Made by a program: the position numbers and the translations under genes | Source of the DNA: SIG636 sp045535465 | GTDB taxonomy: Bacteria > Bacillota > Clostridia > Oscillospirales > CAG-382 | Direction of reading: 5' to 3' | Assembly: GCA_045535465.1 (NCBI GenBank) | Contig: JAZSLS010000080.1 | Coordinates: 1-7,568 of the forward strand | DNA: 7,568 nt | Shown here: in pieces, positions 1 through 5,994 of the stretch | Numbering within the stretch: the stretch's first letter is position 1 | Layout: each line of letters starts with the position of its first letter | Notes under the pieces: model-generated | What the model saw: only the letters and a program-made list of their open reading frames with translations | The model's database searches: none | What the model was told of the DNA's origin: nothing

Positions 1-540
1 ACCAAAGTCACCCAGCTTATAGTCGCCGTACTTGTTTACAAATATGTTTTGGGGCTTTATATCCCTATGTATAACGTTGTTCTTTTCGCAAAGGATAAGT
101 GCGTTACAAATATCAATACCAAGCTTTACGGTATCCTTTACGGTAAGTGGCTTTTTGTTGTAGGCCGCAGGTAACGGCTCCAAAAGCTCCATACGGATAA
201 AGATATGCCAGGAGTAACCGTCAGGCTGTGGAACAACCTTATGGTCCTCGTAGCTTACAACGTTGGTACAACCGCGGAACTCCGAAAGCAGCTTAAACTC
301 GTTTACTATGTTTTGCGCCTGCTCCTTAAAGATGGTGGCAATGCTTGCAGCGTCGTAGCCTTCGTCGACGTAACTACGGTATTCATCCTTTGATGAAGGG
401 ATGGTAATAACCTTAAGGGCAGAAAAATACTCACCGCCCATACCGTCACCCTTGCGTATTTTATATACCGTGCTAAAGCCGCCTGTGCCAATAGAGTTGC
501 CCACTATTTCCCAGCCGGCAAACATCTCGTTTTCGTACAT
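1..540 (-). CDS. Hanks-type Ser/Thr protein kinase, N-terminal part (copy 1, cut by window edge)
   Basis: Partial gene: the ATG is at 540 and the frame stays open to position 1, giving 180 codons. What is seen: glycine-rich loop IGTGGFSTVY (residues 17-26), the ATP-anchoring lysine in ALKV (K43), a likely helix-C glutamate (E81), the catalytic loop HRDIKPQN (158-165) and the metal-binding DFG (178-180). All core residues are present, so an active ATP-dependent kinase phosphorylating Ser/Thr is expected. There is no membrane segment before the kinase domain; anything C-terminal, such as PASTA repeats, lies outside the window. The ribosome site AAGGAGGG sits 6 bases before the ATG. The gene is an inverted paralogue of the kinase at 7030: by hand count the proteins differ at 17 of about 180 positions, none in the catalytic motifs. 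It lies behind its own promoter, after the terminator of the surface-protein gene. The substrate is unknown. Confidence 0.9.
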   Translation of the reverse strand, partial: MYENEMFAGWEIVGNSIGTGGFSTVYKIRKGDGMGGEYFSALKVITIPSSKDEYRSYVDEGYDAASIATIFKEQAQNIVNEFKLLSEFRGCTNVVSYEDHKVVPQPDGYSWHIFIRMELLEPLPAAYNKKPLTVKDTVKLGIDICNALILCEKNNVIHRDIKPQNIFVNKYGDYKLGDFG

Positions 541-554
541 AAAACACCCTCCTT

Positions 555-571
555 TGTCGAAAATTGTCGCT
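555..571 (-). promoter_or_regulatory. Putative tandem Spo0A boxes in kinase copy 1 leader
   Basis: The minus strand has an exact 0A box TTCGACA at 555-561, directly abutting the ribosome site. A weaker copy, AGCGACA (two mismatches), lies at 565-571 in the same orientation. The two are 10 bases apart, one helical turn, which suits a head-to-tail Spo0A dimer. Lying downstream of the expected transcription start, bound Spo0A would be expected to block transcription, as at abrB in Bacillus subtilis. Binding is inferred from the motif only. Confidence 0.5.
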
Positions 572-578
572 TTTGTTA

Positions 579-607
579 AGTATAAATTAAAAACAAGAAA
601 ATGTCAA
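579..607 (-). promoter_or_regulatory. Sigma-A promoter of kinase copy 1
   Basis: Read on the minus strand, a perfect -35 TTGACA (602-607) is followed by 17 bases and -10 TATACT (579-584). Transcription should start near 572, leaving a leader of about 32 bases. The same promoter, with 3 spacer differences, precedes the second kinase at 6963-6991. Confidence 0.85.
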
Positions 608-630
608 TAACTACCTGTTTACAAAAACAA

Positions 631-660
631 AAAACCTTGCGGCTTTTGCCGCAAGGTTTT
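631..660 (-). terminator. Intrinsic terminator of the surface-protein gene
   Basis: A perfect 13-bp stem (631-643 with 648-660, core CCTTGCGGC/GCCGCAAGG) carries a 4-base loop. On the minus strand it ends in a T-rich run (TTTTTTGTTTTT). It lies 23 bases after the stop codon at 683 and separates that gene from the kinase promoter. Confidence 0.88.
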
Positions 661-682
661 TAAACGTTAAATTAAGCTAAAA

Positions 683-1654
683 TTACTTAACCTTCTTAGC
701 TACTACAACGCCTGCGAGAGAAACAACTGCGAGAACTGCGAATACGCCAAGACCGAGGTCGCCGGTGATAGGAGTATCGTTGCCGCCATTGTCAGTGCTG
801 GAGTCGGGAGTAGAAACAACGTCAGAAACGTCGGTAGAACCGTTGTCAACAGTGTCGTCGCCGGATTCTTCGGGCATATCTACGGAGTAAACAGTGATTT
901 CATCGAGCTGAGCAATGTAACCTCTGGGGCCGTAGTGAGCGATGGTACCGGTGGTGTCTTCAGTGTCGATAGCAATCTTAATAGCGGAAGCGTTAACGAG
1001 TTCGTTAAATACTGCGTATACATCAAAGAACTGGTCGTAGGGTTCGATGGTTTCGCTGCCATACTGTTCAGCGCCTTCGATAGCTACAGCAACTTCTTCG
1101 TAGTCAACAGCAACCCAAGCGCCGTTAACGAGAGCTTCGATACCAGCGATGTTGGTGTATCTGTTGTTACCGCGACGAACGGTGCCAAGAACAACAACGC
1201 CAACGTTTTCGGTAGCGCCGATTTCGATGGTTACAAAGTGAGTTCTGTTGGTGCCGGCAAGCTCAACGGACTTGTCCATATCGCCAGCGCCTGCAGCAAG
1301 AAGCTCTTCTACGTCACGAACGATACCGTCGGTGAGGTAGCCGCCTTCGCCCATACCGTCGTCACAAACACCATTGTAAGTGGGGTTACCATCTTCTGCG
1401 TCAGAAGTGATGGTGTAGTCCTTACCAAGAGAAACGTTGATGAATTCGGGAAGAGCGATTTCATCGTCGGAAGATTCAACAGAATCATCGGATTCAACGG
1501 AATCAACAGAATCAACGGATTCAACAGATTCTACGGATTCAACGGAATCAACAGAATCAACGGAAGTATCAACGGATTCTTCAGCCATAGCGGTGGTGCC
1601 GAAGCAGAGAGAAACCATTAATACAGCGAGAAGGATAGCTGTAAGTTTTTTCAT
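683..1654 (-). CDS. Secreted, probably wall- or membrane-anchored surface protein with Ser-Val-Asp/Glu repeats
   Basis: A 323-residue protein. Seen: a Sec signal peptide (residues 1-24, cleavage likely after TAMA); an acidic low-complexity region of SVD/SVE triplets (27-64); a globular region (about 71-258) opening with NVSLGKDYTIT and containing LTDGI, which resembles the F5/8 type C (discoidin-like) carbohydrate-binding folds of clostridial surface proteins; an Asp/Ser/Thr-rich linker (259-293); and a C-terminal TPITGD motif (294-299), hydrophobic helix and KKVK tail. The tail has the layout of a sortase signal, but the motif is TPITG rather than LPXTG, so it may instead stay as a membrane anchor. 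No catalytic residues are evident; adhesion or glycan binding is inferred. The ATG at 1654 follows an AAAGGAAA ribosome site. The gene is monocistronic by its own promoter and terminator. The discoidin assignment is tentative. Confidence 0.8.
   Translation of the reverse strand: MKKLTAILLAVLMVSLCFGTTAMAEESVDTSVDSVDSVESVESVESVDSVDSVESDDSVESSDDEIALPEFINVSLGKDYTITSDAEDGNPTYNGVCDDGMGEGGYLTDGIVRDVEELLAAGAGDMDKSVELAGTNRTHFVTIEIGATENVGVVVLGTVRRGNNRYTNIAGIEALVNGAWVAVDYEEVAVAIEGAEQYGSETIEPYDQFFDVYAVFNELVNASAIKIAIDTEDTTGTIAHYGPRGYIAQLDEITVYSVDMPEESGDDTVDNGSTDVSDVVSTPDSSTDNGGNDTPITGDLGLGVFAVLAVVSLAGVVVAKKVK
1463..1576 (-). repeat. Imperfect 9-base repeats encoding SVD/SVE triplets
   Basis: The stretch encodes residues 27-64 of the surface protein: repeated Ser-Val-Asp/Glu units, ending in Ser/Asp/Glu-rich sequence. 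At DNA level the unit is about 9 bases (GATTCAACG / GAATCAACA on the plus strand). It probably forms an extended, acidic spacer behind the signal peptide, and such tracts can vary in length by slippage. Confidence 0.85.
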
Positions 1655-1696
1655 CGTTCATTTTCCTTTCTTAATATATTATTGTGTGATGAAAAG

Positions 1697-1726
1697 TAGC
1701 TAAAGACACTTTCAAGACTTTAGCTA
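1697..1726 (-). promoter_or_regulatory. 5'-end stem-loop in the leader of the surface-protein mRNA
   Basis: TAGCTAAAG (1697-1705) is the exact reverse complement of CTTTAGCTA (1718-1726), with a 12-base loop. The predicted transcription start (about 1724) falls within the first bases of the upstream arm, so the mRNA would begin with a hairpin. Hairpins at the 5' end often stabilise mRNA. An operator for a dimeric regulator is the alternative. Confidence 0.45.
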
Positions 1727-1730
1727 TTAA

Positions 1731-1759
1731 ATATTAGCATATTTTCCTTTTATTGTCAA
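1731..1759 (-). promoter_or_regulatory. Sigma-A promoter of the surface-protein gene
   Basis: On the minus strand, a perfect TTGACA (1754-1759) is followed by 17 bases and TAATAT (1731-1736). The start site should lie near 1724, giving a leader of about 70 bases. The perfect -35 suggests strong expression, as expected for a surface protein. The rest of the 1655-1818 gap holds no gene. Confidence 0.8.
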
Positions 1760-1818
1760 TACTTTTTTACCGCTTTTTGTTTTGCAAATTGTATTATGCG
1801 CTCATTTTTAGCGAATAA

Positions 1819-2466
1819 TTACAGTAAAAACTTTCTAAGTTCAAAAAAATCGGCAACTACGGCGTCTGCACCCGTATCATAAAGCTCCTTTTCAAAGACA
1901 GAGCCGTTTACCACACCAATGCAAGGAATGCCGTTTTCGTGCGCTCCTTCGATATCGTAGCATCTGTCGCCAATCATAACGCAGTCATCCTTATTTGCAC
2001 CTGCCATAGCCAAGGCCCTGCCTACTATGGCGCTTTTGCTGTCAAGCTCAGGTGAAAAGCAAGCCGCAGAAACGTAGTCAAAATACTGCTCTACTCCTAA
2101 GTTTTTAAGACAGCGCTTTGCAAAAACCTCCGGCTTTGCCGTTGCCAACAGAATAACCTTGCCGCTTTTCTTTGCCGCTTCCAAAAAATCTTTTACACCC
2201 GCAAAAAGGCTTGTGTTAAGTATGCCCTCCACAGCGTAATGCTCACGGTACAAAGCAACACCCTTTTCTGCATCCTCGGCGGAAAGCCCAAGGTATTCCA
2301 TATAAGAATATCTGAGAGGAGGACCTATAAACTTTGCAAGAAAGCTGCGCTTAGGGGGAGTAATGCCCATTTTTTTGAGGGAATACTCCACACTGTCCAT
2401 AACACCCGGGGCAGAATCCGCCACAGTGCCGTCTAAATCAAAAAGCAAAAAGCCTTTATTTTTCAT
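1819..2466 (-). CDS. HAD-family phosphatase, phosphoglycolate phosphatase-like
   Basis: A 215-residue HAD hydrolase with a complete catalytic set: motif I FDLDGTVADS with nucleophile D10 and acid/base D12; motif II T109 in LLATAKP; motif III K144 in DSKSA; motif IV IGDRCYD with D167 and D171. The insertion after motif I is a helical cap (about residues 18-85), as in the Gph/PpaX/beta-phosphoglucomutase subfamily. It should hydrolyse a small cytosolic phosphate ester (phosphoglycolate, pyrophosphate or a sugar phosphate); sequence alone does not fix the substrate. I chose the ATG at 2466 because AAGGAG (2474-2479) lies 7 bases before it; the in-frame TTG at 2472 is only 1 base from that site. 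The gene is divergent from the flavoprotein gene. I see no convincing terminator after the stop, so some read-through into the surface-protein gene is possible. Confidence 0.88.
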   Translation of the reverse strand: MKNKGFLLFDLDGTVADSAPGVMDSVEYSLKKMGITPPKRSFLAKFIGPPLRYSYMEYLGLSAEDAEKGVALYREHYAVEGILNTSLFAGVKDFLEAAKKSGKVILLATAKPEVFAKRCLKNLGVEQYFDYVSAACFSPELDSKSAIVGRALAMAGANKDDCVMIGDRCYDIEGAHENGIPCIGVVNGSVFEKELYDTGADAVVADFFELRKFLL

Positions 2467-2494
2467 ATCCAAGCTCCTTATATTATATGTAAGA

Positions 2495-2523
2495 ATTATA
2501 ATCCATTATTCTTTCTTTTGCAA
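2495..2523 (-). promoter_or_regulatory. Promoter of the HAD phosphatase gene
   Basis: On the minus strand, TTGCAA (2518-2523), 17 bases, then a perfect TATAAT (2495-2500). The start would be near 2488, about 22 bases before the ATG. A second TATAAT (2482-2487) has no matching -35. Confidence 0.65.
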
Positions 2524-2530
2524 TACGTCC

Positions 2531-2559
2531 TTGCATATTTTGTAAAAATATTGTATAAT
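2531..2559 (+). promoter_or_regulatory. Promoter of the flavoprotein gene
   Basis: TTGCAT (2531-2536), 17 bases, TATAAT (2554-2559). The start would be near 2566, about 20 bases before the GTG start. Its -35 is only 7 bases from the -35 of the divergent HAD promoter, so the two polymerases probably compete. Confidence 0.75.
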
Positions 2560-2586
2560 AGAATAACAAAAAGGGAGGTGTGTTAC

Positions 2587-3819
2587 GTGTCAAGTGTTTG
2601 TGTGATAGGCGGCGGAGCTGCAGGTATGATGGCTGCTTACTATGCTGCGATAAACGGCGGTGAGGTCACTCTTTACGAGCGTAACGATAACTGCGGCAAA
2701 AAGCTTAATATTACAGGCAAGGGGCGTTGTAATTTGACTAACCTTTGCGATATTCAAACCTTTTTGACAAACGTACCCGTTAACCCTCGTTTTTTGTACA
2801 AAGCACTTAACAACCTTACTCCCGAGGATACTATGACGGTTTTTGAGTCCTTTGGAGTTCCCCTTAAGGTGGAACGTGGCAGAAGGGTCTTTCCTGTCAG
2901 CGACAAGGCGGCGGATATTACTGCGGCTTTGTACAGGGCGATGACCGAGGTCGGTGTTAAAGTCATTCACAACCGTGTAAGAGGTATTACCGTTAAGGAC
3001 GGTGCTTTTAAAGGCATAAGGCTTTCGGGTGGAAAGGAAGCACGGTACGACGCCTGCATTATTGCAACAGGCGGTGCATCCTACCCTAAAACAGGCAGCG
3101 ACGGCGACGGCTACCGCTTTGCTTTGGAGGCTGGCCACAGTATCGTTCCGCTCAATCCTTCCCTTGTTCCTCTTTGTGCCGCAGGCAGTCTTTGCAAACG
3201 CTGTATGGGGCTGTCTCTTAAAAACGTAAAGGCTTCCTTTTACAGCCCCGAGGGTAAATTGCTTTACAGCGAGCAAGGTGAAATGCTTTTTACTCACTTT
3301 GGTATAAGCGGCCCTTTGGTGCTTTCTGCGTCGGCACATCTCGGTAACGCATCCGGCGTGAAGGTCTCCATAGACCTAAAACCTGCTTTAGATACGGAAA
3401 CCTTGGATAAGCGTTTGCTTCGTGACTTTGAGGAAAACCGTAACCGTGATTTTTGTAATAGCCTGGGTGCTTTGCTTCCGCAAAAGCTTATACCTGTTAT
3501 AGTGGAGCTAAGCGGCATACCCGAACATAAAAAAATTAACTCCATAACCAAGGAGGAAAGAAAACGCCTGTCGGAGCTGATAAAGGGCTTAAAGCTTACC
3601 CTTACGGGCAAACGTCCCATAGATGAGGCGATAGTTACAAACGGCGGCGTAGCCGTTACGGAGATAAATCCATCCACAATGGAGTCTAAGCTTGTACAGG
3701 GCTTGTTCTTTGCAGGCGAGGTTATAGACGTGGATGCCTATACGGGGGGCTACAATTTGCAGATAGCCTTTGCGACCGGTGCTCTCGCCGGCACTAATGC
3801 TGCCTATACGGAGGCGTAA
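2587..3819 (+). CDS. HI0933/BaiN-family FAD-dependent oxidoreductase
   Basis: A 410-residue soluble flavoprotein of normal length for the family. Seen: an N-terminal Rossmann dinucleotide fold with IGGGAAG (residues 7-13) and E31 closing the second strand to hold the FAD ribose; the family signature GKKLNITGKGRCNLTN (37-52); the second FAD motif ATGGASYPKTG with SDGDGY (160-176); and the C-terminal signature GEVIDVDAYTGGYN followed by LQIAFATG (377-398). Members reduce enoyl or ketone substrates with NAD(P)H. One clostridial member, BaiN, has been tied to bile-acid dehydroxylation, but most are uncharacterised, so no substrate is claimed. I start at GTG 2587 because GGGAGGTG (2573-2580) is 6 bases upstream and the Rossmann strand begins at residue 4; the in-frame ATG at 2518 lies upstream of the predicted promoter. 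It is a single gene ending at a shared terminator. Confidence 0.93.
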   Translation: MSSVCVIGGGAAGMMAAYYAAINGGEVTLYERNDNCGKKLNITGKGRCNLTNLCDIQTFLTNVPVNPRFLYKALNNLTPEDTMTVFESFGVPLKVERGRRVFPVSDKAADITAALYRAMTEVGVKVIHNRVRGITVKDGAFKGIRLSGGKEARYDACIIATGGASYPKTGSDGDGYRFALEAGHSIVPLNPSLVPLCAAGSLCKRCMGLSLKNVKASFYSPEGKLLYSEQGEMLFTHFGISGPLVLSASAHLGNASGVKVSIDLKPALDTETLDKRLLRDFEENRNRDFCNSLGALLPQKLIPVIVELSGIPEHKKINSITKEERKRLSELIKGLKLTLTGKRPIDEAIVTNGGVAVTEINPSTMESKLVQGLFFAGEVIDVDAYTGGYNLQIAFATGALAGTNAAYTEA

Positions 3820-3857
3820 AAACAGCCCTGCAATTAAAAAACAACATTTTAAGCTTT

Positions 3858-3900
3858 TAAAACCGAAAAAGTGGCTCAACGAGCCACTTTTTCGGTTTTA
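3858..3900. terminator. Bidirectional intrinsic terminator between convergent genes
   Basis: A 20-bp perfect stem (3858-3877 with 3881-3900; core GTGGCTC/GAGCCAC flanked by A- and T-runs) closes a 3-base loop. The A-rich and T-rich ends give a U-tract on either strand, so it can serve both the flavoprotein gene (stop 3819) and spoIIE (stop 3933). Confidence 0.92.
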
Positions 3901-3932
3901 TAGTTTTTATGTGTAAACCTTGCCCGTGTTTT

Positions 3933-5861
3933 TTAACCTTTTGTTATTTTTATCACGGCAATACTCATATCGTCCTTTTTGCCGGTACGTTTAACCGCTT
4001 CGGCAAGGAGAGCGCTTGCTATGGTGGCGGTGCTTGCTTCGGGGCTGAAGCCAGCAAGTACTGCGGCGGTTTCTTCACAGTTTCCGTCACCGCAAACACC
4101 GTCGGAAAACATAACAATCAAATCACTGTCCTTAAGGGTAAAGCTAAGCTGTTTTGCGCCTATCTCACGGATAATACCCATAGGCGCAGACTCCAGCTCC
4201 AGCCTTTTGCATTTTCCGTCACGCATAAGCAGGGAGGGTGCGGCGCCTGCTTTCAAAAACATCCCTCTGCCTGTGTAAAGGTCGGCTTCAAACAGGTCAA
4301 CGGTGGCAAAGACCTCTGTCTCTCTGGATGCAAGATAACCGTTAAGCAGGGTGAGGGCGCTGTATCGGTCTGCACCTGCTATCAGCAGCTTTTCCAAAAA
4401 CACGCCCGTAAGTTGCGAGCTTACCGCCGCTTCCTTTCCGCTGCCCATTCCGTCGCTTATCAGGGAATAAAAATATCCGTTGTCGCTGAAAAAGCTTACG
4501 GTGTCGCCGCTTAGCTTTTCGCCTTTTTTGCATAGCGCACTTTTGGAGCATTCTATACGGAAAAGGGGCGCACTTTCCATAAAAAGAGTAGCTTTTCCGT
4601 TTTTAAGGGCAAATTCGGGCTGCTTAAGCTTGCCGCCCAAAGCGTGTGAAAGCAGCATTTTAAGCTGTTCGGAGGAAAGGCTAAGCCTGTCTATGGCAAT
4701 CCCCTCCGCTTCCAGCCGCTTTCTTCTGCCACCTGTTACCCTTACGGCTTCGGCGTACAGCCCTGCCCCCTTAAGCAGTATCTCCGCCCTTTCTGCAAGA
4801 CGGGTATCCTCCTTCTCCTCGTCATCCTCCTTAAGCTTTGCCTCTCTAAGCAAAGCAGAAAAGGCGGCGTAATCGGTGGCAACACGGGCTGCGCCGTCTT
4901 TGTTGCCGGATGCTATAAGAGCGCTTTCGGAAAGCTCGTAAAATACTTTTTCAAAGGGATGGGTGCTTTTTCTGCCATCCTTAACCAAAATCTTGTCGTC
5001 TTTCGGTAAAATGCTTATTTTGTTACCAAAAACAAAATAACAAATCCCTGCGGTAAAGAAGCAAAGCATAAGCTTTGGCATATCCTCTGCTCCGTAAAAA
5101 CAAAGCCCCGAAAAAAGCCCCGCCAAGCAGCCAAGCGGCACGGCGATAGCACCGCCGGCGGTAAACAGCAGACCGGTGCACAAGCCGCATATAGCGCCTG
5201 CCGCACTACAGGGTGCACCGCAGGAAAGCCCTACGCAAAAACCGAAAAAACCTCCGCAAAGCATACCGCCGTCCCTTGCCGCCACAAGACTTATAAGTAT
5301 AACAGCCACCCAAACAGGGGCTTCCCAAGGAAGCGTTTTTGCAAAAAACAAAGCAAGGCTGTAAATAATTGCAGCCAACCCTGCTTGCTTAGGCGCAACG
5401 CCGCCTTTTTCCGTAGGTGTAAGGTACAAGCCGTACAAAAGGGTAAAAAGCGGTATAAGGGACATAGTGGCTACGCTTTTTGCAAAGCCGTAAACACCGC
5501 TTTCTATGTGTCCCATACACAAAAACGCCGCTACCACAGTGGCAGTTATCAGCCTTATAAACGGATGAGTAGCCCCCTTGGGAAGCAGTCTTTTAAATGC
5601 GTAAAGCCCAATGGCAACGGTTATGCCCAAAAGGCCTCCGCCGTTTATAAACAAACAAAAGCAAAGACAGGCAAGTATAACCTCGTCGTTCTTCTCCTTT
5701 GCCAAAAAATACGCCCAAGGGAAGGGATAAAGCCCCCCTACGGGGCTAAGCCCCAACATCAAAGTTATAAGGGCAGAAAACAGCTTGTCCTTTTTGGAAA
5801 AAAACGTTTCCTTTGTCTTTGCAGACAAATCATACAAAAAATCTAAAACCATATCAACCAT
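3933..5861 (-). CDS. spoIIE: Stage II sporulation protein E (membrane PP2C-type phosphatase)
   Basis: A 642-residue protein. About residues 25-280 hold a run of hydrophobic segments (roughly 8-10, many Gly/Cys-rich), followed by a charged regulatory region (285-425) and a C-terminal PP2C/SpoIIE phosphatase domain (about 425-642). Metal-binding motifs are visible: ISDGMGSGKEA (D470), LKAGAAPS (537-543), FSDGV (D587) and KKDDMSIAVI (D630/D631). In B. subtilis SpoIIE dephosphorylates SpoIIAA-P to release sigma-F in the forespore and also acts at the polar septum with FtsZ; the same role is inferred here. It is clearly shorter than the roughly 827-residue B. subtilis protein, mostly in the central and membrane parts. 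I chose ATG 5861, with GGTGA 5 bases upstream; a TTG at 5882 in frame is less likely. It is divergent from the TraB-like gene, with a Spo0A-type promoter. Confidence 0.9.
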   Translation of the reverse strand: MVDMVLDFLYDLSAKTKETFFSKKDKLFSALITLMLGLSPVGGLYPFPWAYFLAKEKNDEVILACLCFCLFINGGGLLGITVAIGLYAFKRLLPKGATHPFIRLITATVVAAFLCMGHIESGVYGFAKSVATMSLIPLFTLLYGLYLTPTEKGGVAPKQAGLAAIIYSLALFFAKTLPWEAPVWVAVILISLVAARDGGMLCGGFFGFCVGLSCGAPCSAAGAICGLCTGLLFTAGGAIAVPLGCLAGLFSGLCFYGAEDMPKLMLCFFTAGICYFVFGNKISILPKDDKILVKDGRKSTHPFEKVFYELSESALIASGNKDGAARVATDYAAFSALLREAKLKEDDEEKEDTRLAERAEILLKGAGLYAEAVRVTGGRRKRLEAEGIAIDRLSLSSEQLKMLLSHALGGKLKQPEFALKNGKATLFMESAPLFRIECSKSALCKKGEKLSGDTVSFFSDNGYFYSLISDGMGSGKEAAVSSQLTGVFLEKLLIAGADRYSALTLLNGYLASRETEVFATVDLFEADLYTGRGMFLKAGAAPSLLMRDGKCKRLELESAPMGIIREIGAKQLSFTLKDSDLIVMFSDGVCGDGNCEETAAVLAGFSPEASTATIASALLAEAVKRTGKKDDMSIAVIKITKG

Positions 5862-5892
5862 AAAATCACCATCCCCAAACAAACTCTACGTT

Positions 5893-5925
5893 ATTATAAC
5901 GTGCTGCTTTTGCAAAAAATGTCGA
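5893..5925 (-). promoter_or_regulatory. spoIIE promoter, sigma-A with 21-bp spacer
   Basis: On the minus strand, -10 TATAAT (5893-5898) is preceded by 21 bases and a -35-like TCGACA (5920-5925). No -35 match exists at the normal 17 bases (CATTTT there). A 21-bp spacer is the known oddity of the B. subtilis spoIIE promoter, which needs phosphorylated Spo0A. The -35 coincides with a perfect 0A box. Confidence 0.7.
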
Positions 5926-5939
5926 ATAGCGCTGTTGAA
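5920..5939. promoter_or_regulatory. Putative Spo0A-binding region between spoIIE and the TraB-like gene
   Basis: On the minus strand TTCGACA (5920-5926) is an exact 0A box on the spoIIE -35. TTCAACA (5933-5939, one mismatch) lies 13 bases further upstream in the same orientation. The second site overlaps the -35 of the divergent gene (5935-5940), so one Spo0A complex could act on both promoters: activating spoIIE and possibly blocking its neighbour. Confidence 0.6.
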
Positions 5940-5963
5940 TTCTATTAACCTTTGGTGTATAAT
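5935..5963 (+). promoter_or_regulatory. Promoter of the TraB/GumN-like lipoprotein gene
   Basis: TTGAAT (5935-5940), 17 bases, perfect TATAAT (5958-5963). The start should lie near 5970, about 25 bases before the GTG start. It is divergent from the spoIIE promoter, with the putative Spo0A sites between and overlapping. Confidence 0.75.
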
Positions 5964-5994
5964 AGTTCTATAAGCATTAAGGACGGTAATTGAC

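Larger units (their letters stand above)
1..612. repeat. Left arm of ~610-bp inverted repeat (kinase duplication)
   Basis: Position p here pairs with position 7570-p on the opposite strand without any net insertion or deletion. I counted about 51 mismatches over 606 aligned bases, about 91-92% identity. Similarity fades just outside the -35 box (608-612). Positions 2-129 are identical to 7441-7568. The arm continues beyond the window. Confidence 0.9.

Noticed and set aside
541..682. A small gene between kinase copy 1 and the surface protein
   Set aside because: The space is accounted for by the kinase leader and promoter and by the terminator; no start with a ribosome site was found.
1463..1576. 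CRISPR-like or satellite repeat
   Set aside because: The repeats are contiguous 9-base coding units without spacers, in frame with the surface protein.
1595..1601. TGCCGAA, a degenerate 0A-box match
   Set aside because: It lies inside the surface-protein coding region and matches only the loose consensus; likely chance.
935..1621. A 228-codon open frame on the plus strand opposite the surface-protein gene
   Set aside because: It is antisense to a well-supported gene and rich in low-complexity Asn/Ile/Gly sequence made by the repeat tract in another frame; it has no clear ribosome site or domain.
1740..1818. Terminator after the HAD phosphatase gene
   Set aside because: Only a 4-bp CGCT/AGCG stem with an A-rich loop is present; too weak to call.
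2470..2472. TTG start for the HAD phosphatase
   Set aside because: It lies 1 base from the AAGGAG site; the ATG at 2466 has proper spacing.
2518..2586. N-terminal extension of the flavoprotein from ATG 2518
   Set aside because: The ATG precedes the predicted promoter and has no ribosome site; the GTG at 2587 has an ideal one.
2590..3339. A 249-codon open frame on the minus strand opposite the flavoprotein gene
   Set aside because: It fully overlaps a gene with all family motifs; its translation is basic and patternless, typical of an antisense shadow.
3909..4514. A 201-codon open frame on the plus strand opposite the spoIIE 3' end
   Set aside because: Antisense to the PP2C domain; the sequence is Cys-rich and without recognisable features.
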